Of a stretch of 64,000 nt of DNA, positions 54,384-64,000 are shown piece by piece; the first letter of the stretch is position 1; each line of letters starts with the position of its first letter. The notes under the pieces were generated by a model. That model searched no databases, was not told where the DNA came from, and worked only from the letters and a program-made list of their open reading frames with translations. The stretch lies in NCBI GenBank assembly GCA_002239065.1, contig MPNO01000016.1, positions 1 through 64,000 on the forward strand. Direction: 5' to 3'. This DNA is from Defluviicoccus sp. bin129 (GTDB lineage Bacteria > Pseudomonadota > Alphaproteobacteria > MPNO01). Made by a program: the position numbers and the translations under genes.

Positions 54384-54436
54384 CTGCCCCTGCGACAACG
54401 GTGCCAGCCGGGCGACGCAACAGGGCGAGGGGGCAG
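54384..54436 (+). promoter_or_regulatory. metK leader with alternative hairpins covering the ribosome-binding site
   Basis: CTGCCCC (54384-54390) can pair perfectly with GGGGCAG (54430-54436), which overlaps the GAGGGGG Shine-Dalgarno sequence (54427-54433) of metK. CCCTG (54388-54392) can instead pair with CAGGG (54421-54425), which would leave the site free. These two folds are mutually exclusive, suggesting translational control. It does not clearly match the SAM-II or SAM/SAH riboswitch consensus as I know them. Confidence 0.35.
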
Positions 54437-54440
54437 GCGG

Positions 54441-55604
54441 GTGCGGAAACAGGATTTTGTGTTCACCAGCGAATCGGTGTCCGAGGGGCATCCCGACAAG
54501 GTCAGCGACCGGATCTCGGATGCCGTGGTCGATGCGTATCTGTCCGCCGACTCGGACTCCCGCGTGGCCTGTGAAACGCTGACCACCACCAACCGGATCG
54601 TCATCGCCGGCGAGGTTCGCGGCCCGGTCGACCCGCAGGACATGGAAGGCGTGGCGCGCGAGGCGGTACGCGATATCGGCTACGAGCAGGACGGGTTCCA
54701 CTGGCGGAAGGCCGAAGTGGCGGTCTATCTGCACGCCCAGTCGACCGATATCGCCCGCGGCGTCGACGCCTCCGGCAACAAGGACCAGGGCGCCGGCGAC
54801 CAGGGCATCATGTTCGGCTTCGCCTGCGACGAGACCCCGACGCTGATGCCCGCGCCCATCCATTACGCGCACGCCATCCTGCGATCGATCGCCGAGGCCA
54901 GGCACGCCGGCGGGGTGGACGGCTTCGGCCCGGACTCGAAGAGCCAGATCTCGCTGCTTTACCGGGACGGGCGCCCGGTCCGGGCGACCTCGGTCGTGGT
55001 GTCTACGCAGCACGACCCCGGCCTCGACCAGGACGCGGTCCGCGAGCTCGTCCGCCCGCATGTCCTCGAGGTATTGCCGGACGGCTGGATGTGTCCGGAG
55101 GACGAGTTCTACGTCAATCCGACGGGCCGCTTCGTGATCGGCGGGCCGGACGGCGATTGCGGGCTCACCGGCCGCAAGATCGTCGTCGACACCTATGGCG
55201 GCGCCGCGCCGCATGGCGGCGGTGCGTTCTCCGGCAAGGACCCCAGCAAGGTCGACCGTTCCGCCGCCTACGCCGCGCGCTACGTGGCGAAGAACGTGGT
55301 CGCGGCGGGGCTTGCGTCGCGCTGCACCATCCAGGTTTCCTATGCCATCGGCGTCGCCAGGCCGCTATCGGTCTATGTCGACACGGAAGGGACGGCGACG
55401 GTCGAGGAGGAAAGGGTCTCGGGCGCGATCCAGGAGGTCGTGGATTTGTCGCCGCGGGGCATCCGCGACCGGCTCCAGCTGCTGCGGCCGATCTACGCCC
55501 GCACCGCGGCCTATGGCCATTTCGGGCGCGACCCCGAGCCCGATGGCGGCTTCGCCTGGGAGAAGCTCGATCTCGTCGAGGACCTCAGGAGCGCCCTGAC
55601 CTAG
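54441..55604 (+). CDS. metK: S-adenosylmethionine synthetase
   Basis: The 387-aa enzyme makes SAM from methionine and [30 protein letters not shown] begins the family; [17 protein letters not shown] is signature 1; [27 protein letters not shown] is signature 2 (GGGAFSxKD). Length matches the family. The GTG start ([12 protein letters not shown]) fits; its ribosome-binding site lies in a predicted hairpin. Confidence 0.97.
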   Translation: MRKQDFVFTSESVSEGHPDKVSDRISDAVVDAYLSADSDSRVACETLTTTNRIVIAGEVRGPVDPQDMEGVAREAVRDIGYEQDGFHWRKAEVAVYLHAQSTDIARGVDASGNKDQGAGDQGIMFGFACDETPTLMPAPIHYAHAILRSIAEARHAGGVDGFGPDSKSQISLLYRDGRPVRATSVVVSTQHDPGLDQDAVRELVRPHVLEVLPDGWMCPEDEFYVNPTGRFVIGGPDGDCGLTGRKIVVDTYGGAAPHGGGAFSGKDPSKVDRSAAYAARYVAKNVVAAGLASRCTIQVSYAIGVARPLSVYVDTEGTATVEEERVSGAIQEVVDLSPRGIRDRLQLLRPIYARTAAYGHFGRDPEPDGGFAWEKLDLVEDLRSALT

Positions 55605-55605
55605 G

Positions 55606-56313
55606 GTGGCAGACGCGCGGCGCATCCTCTACGGGCGGCGGCGCGGCCGAAAGCTGCGCGATGGCCAGCAGGCCCTGCTCGACGATGTCGTGCCGGGGCT
55701 CGAAATCGCGCTCGGCCCGTCATCGCGTCCGATCGAGCCGGCGGCGCTGTTCGGCCGCCCGGTGCGCGAGGTCTGGCTGGAGGTCGGTTTCGGCGCCGGC
55801 GAGCATTTGCTGGCCCAGGCGGCGGCCAACCGCGATGTCGGGCTGATCGGCTGCGAGCCTTACGTGACCGGCGTGGTGCGCATGGTACGCGGTCTCCGCG
55901 AAGCCGGGCTCGACAACATCCGGATCTGGCGCGACGACGCCAGGCTGCTCATCGACCGCCTCGCCGACGGTTCGCTGGCCCGGGTCTTCGTGCTGTTCCC
56001 CGATCCCTGGCCGAAGAGCCGCCATCACAAGCGGAGGTTCGTCTCCGCCCCCGTGCTCGAACGTCTCGCCGCGGTCATGCGGGACGATGCGGAGCTCCGC
56101 GTGGCAACCGACGACAGGGGCTACCTGGTCTGGATCCTCGCCCATCTGTGGCGCTCGGAACGCTTCGCCTGGACCGCCAGGGCGCCGTCCGACTGGCGCC
56201 GCCGGACCTCCGACTGGCCGGCCACGCGCTATGAGCGCAAGGCGTGCGAACAGGGCCGGAGCTGTTTCTATCTGCGCTATCGACGACGCCCCCGCGCGTC
56301 AAGACCCCCTTGA
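55606..56313 (+). CDS. trmB: tRNA (guanine-N7-)-methyltransferase
   Basis: The 235-aa SAM-dependent enzyme makes m7G46 in tRNA. The N-terminal RRGRKLRDGQQALLDDVVP is typical of the alphaproteobacterial form; VWLEVGFGAGEHLLAQAA is the SAM-binding motif; VFVLFPDPWPKSRHHKRRFV is the hallmark; TRYERKACEQGRSCFYLRYRR ends the protein. The GTG start follows metK by one base. Confidence 0.97.
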   Translation: MADARRILYGRRRGRKLRDGQQALLDDVVPGLEIALGPSSRPIEPAALFGRPVREVWLEVGFGAGEHLLAQAAANRDVGLIGCEPYVTGVVRMVRGLREAGLDNIRIWRDDARLLIDRLADGSLARVFVLFPDPWPKSRHHKRRFVSAPVLERLAAVMRDDAELRVATDDRGYLVWILAHLWRSERFAWTARAPSDWRRRTSDWPATRYERKACEQGRSCFYLRYRRRPRASRPP

Positions 56314-56370
56314 AAACCGGCGCGCGAGCCCGTATCTTCACCACGGCTGGAAAAATTGCGCGGCACAAAA

Positions 56371-56400
56371 AGAAAGTGGGCTCGTCGCCCGCTTTTTTTT
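56371..56400 (+). terminator. Attenuator/terminator hairpin in the rimP leader
   Basis: AAGTGGGC (56374-56381) pairs with GCCCGCTT (56387-56394) around TCGTC, followed directly by a run of eight T (56393-56400), a textbook Rho-independent terminator. It lies 12 bases before the rimP start, after trmB. The rimP leader described in alphaproteobacteria is a predicted attenuator ending in just such a terminator before rimP-nusA-infB; this looks like that element. Confidence 0.75.
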
Positions 56401-56412
56401 GTCGTTGCCGCC

Positions 56413-56925
56413 ATGCGGAAGGTTTGCATCGCGTTGGAAGCGATCGGCGAGGTCGAAAGGATCGTGGGGCCGCCCATCGAGGGGCTGGGCTACGATCTCG
56501 TTCGGGTCCGCCTGACCGGCACGTCGACGCCGACATTGCAGATCATGGCCGAGCGCAGGGACCGCCGCGAGATGAGCGTCGACGATTGCGCCGGGATCTC
56601 CCGCCTGGTCTCCGCGCTGCTCGATGTCGAGGACCCGATCGCCGGGTCCTACACGCTGGAGGTCTCCTCGCCCGGTCTCGACCGGCCGCTGGTCAGGGCC
56701 GAGGACTACGAACGGTTCGCCGGCTGCGAGGTCCGCATCGAGACGCGCCGGCCGCTCGAGGGGCGCAAGCGTTTCCGCGGCCGCCTGGTCGGCCGGCGCG
56801 GCCCCGACGTGGTGGTCGCCGACGGCCATGTCGAGCACATCATCCCCTTCGGCGAGGTGCTGCGGGGCAAGCTGATGCCGACCGACGCGTCGATCGCCGA
56901 GGCAATGAAAGGACGGGGTAGGTAG
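56413..56925 (+). CDS. rimP: Ribosome maturation factor RimP
   Basis: A 170-aa 30S assembly factor. The N-terminal domain has GPPIEGLGYDLVRVRLTG and the C-terminal SH3-like domain follows TLEVSSPGLDRPLVRAEDYERFAGCEVRI, the RimP hallmark. The ATG at 56413 (MRKVCIALEAIGEVE) is used because it lies just after the leader terminator. nusA follows after 5 bases. Confidence 0.95.
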   Translation: MRKVCIALEAIGEVERIVGPPIEGLGYDLVRVRLTGTSTPTLQIMAERRDRREMSVDDCAGISRLVSALLDVEDPIAGSYTLEVSSPGLDRPLVRAEDYERFAGCEVRIETRRPLEGRKRFRGRLVGRRGPDVVVADGHVEHIIPFGEVLRGKLMPTDASIAEAMKGRGR

Positions 56926-56930
56926 TCACC

Positions 56931-58541
<1,611 letters not shown>

Positions 58542-58565
58542 ACCCGGCGCGGCGGAGACGGCATC

Positions 58566-59168
58566 TTGACCGTGGAACGCTACCCGTCAGAACCCGCCGG
58601 CAACGCGAGGCGTTGCCTGGTGAGCCGCGAGTGCCAGCCGCGCGAGCGGATGCTGCGCTTCGTGGTCGGCCCGGATCGCGAGATCGTGCCCGATATCGCG
58701 GGCCGATTGCCGGGACGCGGATTGTGGCTCCAATCGCGCCGGGATATAGTCGAGCGCGCGGCGGCGACGGATCCCTTGGCCGGGGCCGCCCGCCGCGACG
58801 TGACGGTGCCGGATGCGCTGGCCGACCGGGTCGAGCGATTGCTGGCGGCGCGCTGTATCGACCTTATCGGGCTCGCGCGGCGCGCCGGCAGCGCGCTGAC
58901 CGGTTTCGAGGCGGTGCGGCGCGCGCTGCAACGGGGAGGAGCGGCGCTTCTCCTGGTGGCCGCGGACGGGTCCATGCGCCAGCGGAGCCGTTTGCCGCTG
59001 GCGCGTGTGCGTGACCGCGTGGTCGATGTGCTGCTCTCGTCGGAGCTCGGCGGCGCGTTCGGCCGCGACGCGGTGACTTACGCGGTGCTGGGCCAGGGTC
59101 GTCTCGCCGGACGGGTCTGGACGGAAGCCGGAAGGCTGGCTGGATTTCGCACGGCGCAGAAGAGTTGA
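58566..59168 (+). CDS. YlxR (DUF448) RNA-binding protein with L7Ae-like C-terminus
   Basis: A 200-aa protein. Residues ~12-85 are the DUF448/YlxR domain ([33 protein letters not shown]); residues ~95-185 resemble an L7Ae-type RNA-binding fold ([22 protein letters not shown]). It occupies the usual place between nusA and infB. Start: TTG at 58566 with GGAG upstream. Function is probably ribosome- or RNA-linked. Confidence 0.9.
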   Translation: MTVERYPSEPAGNARRCLVSRECQPRERMLRFVVGPDREIVPDIAGRLPGRGLWLQSRRDIVERAAATDPLAGAARRDVTVPDALADRVERLLAARCIDLIGLARRAGSALTGFEAVRRALQRGGAALLLVAADGSMRQRSRLPLARVRDRVVDVLLSSELGGAFGRDAVTYAVLGQGRLAGRVWTEAGRLAGFRTAQKS

Positions 59169-59173
59169 ACGAT

Positions 59174-61765
<2,592 letters not shown>

Positions 61766-61803
61766 CACCGGCTCCGGGCGCCGCCCCGCGGGGGACGGGA
61801 CCC

Positions 61804-62214
61804 ATGGCACGGCGGAGACATTCGGCGCGCGGTCCATCGCAACGACAGCTCAGGGTGGGCGAAACCGTACGCCACGCCCTCTGCCGCCTGTTCGAGCGCG
61901 GCGCGATCCGCGATCCCGAGCTTGCCGGCATGTCGCTCACCATCGCCGAGGTGGCGATGAGCCCGGATCTCAGGGTGGCCACCGCCTATGTCCTTCCGCT
62001 CGCCGCCGGCGAGACCGAGAGGGAGGCGGCGGTGGCGGCGCTCAACCGGATCGAGCCGGCGCTCCGGCGCCTGCTCGCGCCGATGGTCTCTCTCAAGTTC
62101 CTGCCCGATCTCAGATTCGTCGCCGATACCCGCTTCGACCGGGCGGGACGGATCGAGGCGCTGCTGGATCGGGCCCGCGGCAGCGCCGACGGGGTGGACG
62201 GAGATGGCGCGTAA
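61804..62214 (+). CDS. rbfA: Ribosome-binding factor A
   Basis: A 136-aa cold-shock 30S maturation factor with a KH-like fold. RVGETVRHALCRLFERGAIRDPEL, MSLTIAEVAMSPDLRVATAYVLPL and LKFLPDLRFVADTRFDRAGRIEALL are conserved in RbfA. The ATG (MARRRHSARG) is 38 bases after infB. truB starts 11 bases before its end. Confidence 0.96.
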   Translation: MARRRHSARGPSQRQLRVGETVRHALCRLFERGAIRDPELAGMSLTIAEVAMSPDLRVATAYVLPLAAGETEREAAVAALNRIEPALRRLLAPMVSLKFLPDLRFVADTRFDRAGRIEALLDRARGSADGVDGDGA

Positions 62215-63133
62215 ACGCCGGGGCCGGCCGATCCACGGCTGGATCGCGATCGACAAGCCGAGGGGCATGTCGTCGGCCCATGCCGTCGCCCGGGTCCGCC
62301 GCATCACCGGCGCGGCCAAGGCCGGCCATGGCGGCACGCTGGACCCGCTGGCGACCGGAGTCCTGCCGGTCGCGCTCGGCGAGGCGACCAAGACGTCGGC
62401 CTGGGCGATGGCCGGCGACAAGACCTACCGGTTCGTCCTGCGCTGGGGCGAGAGCCGCGACACCGACGACTCCGAGGGCGCGGTGACCGGGACCAGCGAC
62501 GCGCGCCCCGCCGAGGCGGAGGTGCTGGCTCTGCTCGATCGTTTCACCGGCGACATCGTCCAGCGCCCGCCGCGCTACTCCGCCCTCAAGCTGGACGGGC
62601 GGCGCTCCTACGACCTCGCCCGCGCGGCGGTCGATTTCGACCTGCCGGAACGCGTGGTCACAGTGGTGGCGCTGGCTCTGCTCGACATGCCCGACGCCGA
62701 CCGCGCGGTCTTCGAGATGCGCTGCGGCAAGGGCACCTATGTGCGCAGCCTCGCGCGCGACCTCGCGCTCGCGCTCGGCACCGTCGGCCATGCCGAGGAG
62801 ATCCGACGCCTCGCGGTCGGGCGCTTCGCCGAGGCGGACTCGATTCCGCTGGATCGACTGGAGACGCTGGTGCATAGTGCGCCCGCGCAGGATTACCTGT
62901 TGCCGATCGAGGCCGCGCTGGACGACATCCCGGCCGTGCCCGTATCGGCCTCGCAGGCTGCCCTGCTGAGGCACGGCCAACCCGTCCGCATAACCGCTCG
63001 CGAGCGGTGCGCCGTCGTGGCCGAACGTGTTGCCGAGGGTGACACGGTGGTCGCGATGGGCGAGGGTGGGGTGGTTGCGCTCGCGCGCGTGGAGGACGGA
63101 GCGATCCGCCCGACGCGCGTGATCAACCCGTAA
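62204..63133 (+). CDS. truB: tRNA pseudouridine-55 synthase
   Basis: The 309-aa enzyme converts U55 in the T-loop of tRNAs. [23 protein letters not shown] begins the family; [24 protein letters not shown] contains the catalytic Asp; [20 protein letters not shown] and [22 protein letters not shown] are conserved. The start overlaps rbfA by 11 bases. The C-terminal segment (~245-305) is the alphaproteobacterial extension with a PUA-like end. Confidence 0.97.
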   Translation: MARKRRGRPIHGWIAIDKPRGMSSAHAVARVRRITGAAKAGHGGTLDPLATGVLPVALGEATKTSAWAMAGDKTYRFVLRWGESRDTDDSEGAVTGTSDARPAEAEVLALLDRFTGDIVQRPPRYSALKLDGRRSYDLARAAVDFDLPERVVTVVALALLDMPDADRAVFEMRCGKGTYVRSLARDLALALGTVGHAEEIRRLAVGRFAEADSIPLDRLETLVHSAPAQDYLLPIEAALDDIPAVPVSASQAALLRHGQPVRITARERCAVVAERVAEGDTVVAMGEGGVVALARVEDGAIRPTRVINP

Positions 63134-63146
63134 CCTGGAGTCCACG

Positions 63147-63416
63147 ATGTCGATCACGTCTGCTCGCACGGCCGAGCTGGTCACCGAATACGGCTCCGAC
63201 CCGGCCGATACGGGCTCGCCCGAGGTACAGGTCGCGATCCTGTCTGAACGGATCCTCAACCTCACCGAACACCTCAAGGAACACAAGAAGGACTACCACT
63301 CGCGCCGCGGCCTGCTGATGATGGTGGGACAGCGGCGCCGCCTGCTCGACTATCTCAAGCGCAGGGACCAGTCCCGCTACACCACGCTGATCGGGCGCCT
63401 GGGGCTGCGCCGCTGA
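63147..63416 (+). CDS. rpsO: 30S ribosomal protein S15
   Basis: An 89-aa primary 16S-binding ribosomal protein, the standard length. [55 protein letters not shown] covers the conserved helices. TGGAGT stands 7 bases before the ATG. The next gene is pnp, the universal order. Confidence 0.98.
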   Translation: MSITSARTAELVTEYGSDPADTGSPEVQVAILSERILNLTEHLKEHKKDYHSRRGLLMMVGQRRRLLDYLKRRDQSRYTTLIGRLGLRR

Positions 63417-63540
63417 GCGTTCGGGGCCGGTCGGGCGCGGAGCGCGCGACGACCGCCGCCGGACTGCCGATCGATACCGAATTCACCACGTACGCATGGC
63501 GCGGCGCACAGGGCGGCGCGCCGTTTGGAAGGATGGAAGA

Positions 63541-64000
63541 ATGTTTACGATACACCGGAAAGAACTGACCTGGGGCGGCCGCCCGCTGGTCATCGAGACC
63601 GGCCGGCTCGCCCGACAGGCGGACGGCGCGGTGCTCGTGACCTATGGCGAGACCACCGTGCTCTGCACCGCGGTGGCGGAGAACCAGCCCCGCGCAGGAA
63701 TCGATTTCTTTCCTCTCACGGTCAACTACCAGGAAAAGGCCTTCGCGGCCGGACGCATCCCGGGCGGCTTCTTCAAGCGCGAAGGCCGCCCGTCGGAGAA
63801 GGAAACCCTGACCTCGCGGCTGATCGACCGGCCGATCCGCCCGCTCTTCGCCAGCGGCTTCCGCAACGAGACGCAGGTTATCTGCACGGTTCTCAGCCAC
63901 GATCTCGAGAACGACCCCGACATCCCGGCCCTGATCGGGAGCTCGGCCGCGCTGACCATCTCCGGGATACCGTTTCTCGGGCCGATCTTCGGCGCCCGGG
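63541..64000 (+). CDS. pnp: Polynucleotide phosphorylase, N-terminal part (runs off the window)
   Basis: The first 153 codons of the 3'-5' exoribonuclease of the RNA degradosome are present. The first RNase PH domain opens [45 protein letters not shown] and contains [46 protein letters not shown]. The rest, including KH and S1 domains, lies beyond base 64000. GGAAGGATGGAAG precedes the ATG. The 124-base rpsO-pnp gap contains GC-rich self-complementary stretches (around 63505-63530), a place where RNase III processing autoregulates pnp in E. coli. Confidence 0.97.
   Translation, partial: MFTIHRKELTWGGRPLVIETGRLARQADGAVLVTYGETTVLCTAVAENQPRAGIDFFPLTVNYQEKAFAAGRIPGGFFKREGRPSEKETLTSRLIDRPIRPLFASGFRNETQVICTVLSHDLENDPDIPALIGSSAALTISGIPFLGPIFGAR

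Noticed and set aside
54352-54440. SAM-II or SAM/SAH riboswitch before metK
   Set aside because: I looked for the known consensus pieces; only short resemblances such as ACAACGG occur and the order does not fit, so no known class is claimed.

Overview
The window is GC-rich DNA from an alphaproteobacterium, most likely Rhodospirillales or a neighbouring order; the genus cannot be fixed from the sequence. The evidence is a circularly permuted two-piece tmRNA gene, an alpha-type SspB, an ornithine-lipid gene pair (olsB-olsA), and the gene orders mutS-glnD-murJ-trpS, tsaB-rimI-(tusA)-fur, miaB-phoH-ybeY-corC-lnt-xre-metK and rimP-nusA-ylxR-infB-rbfA-truB-rpsO-pnp. Most of the window is vertically inherited core genome. 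The accessory parts are the first 9 kb and a few single genes.

Bases 1-2650 are a mobile-element graveyard: the last bases of a group II intron, a decayed IS1380-type transposase carrying a small palindromic insertion, an unrecognised small gene, and AT-richer DNA. The last part contains a perfect parS (ParB-binding) palindrome at 2592-2607, which suggests an origin-proximal location. Bases 2649-9042 look like an uptake and catabolism island. It holds a TAXI-type TRAP transporter, a fusion of a catalytically dead dienelactone-hydrolase-like domain with a SnoaL-like domain, a two-subunit Rieske ring-hydroxylating oxygenase with no electron-transfer partner nearby, and an atypical RidA protein.

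Bases 9100-12310 hold a CBS-BON protein, a CBS-DUF294 nucleotidyltransferase-like protein and a membrane-anchored DnaQ-like exonuclease. Then come thyA, the permuted ssrA gene with its own promoter, sspB (the adaptor for ssrA-tagged proteins) only about a dozen bases further on, dapB, an AraC-MGMT fusion, a DUF2244 gene and nth. A leftward lipoprotein / bactofilin / EI24 membrane protein cluster follows, then a PfkB kinase, typA and an ampG-like gene.

Bases 23106-30855 are a complete leftward phosphate regulon, phoR-pstS-pstC-pstA-pstB-phoU-phoB. A PHO box overlaps the phoR stop codon and a terminator-like hairpin separates pstS from pstC. Rightward mutS, glnD (carrying an apparent frameshift), murJ, trpS, a TauE/SafE permease, a TIGR02186 protein and a universal stress protein follow. 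Next are cell-wall genes (a glucosaminidase, a divergent polysaccharide deacetylase and a VanX-type dipeptidase), then tsaB-rimI, a TusA-like gene and fur-olsB-olsA.

From 48.2 kb to the end is the conserved block from miaB to pnp (truncated). It is densely packed, with 4-base start/stop overlaps and possible RNA control elements before metK and rimP. No tRNA, rRNA or CRISPR array was recognised.
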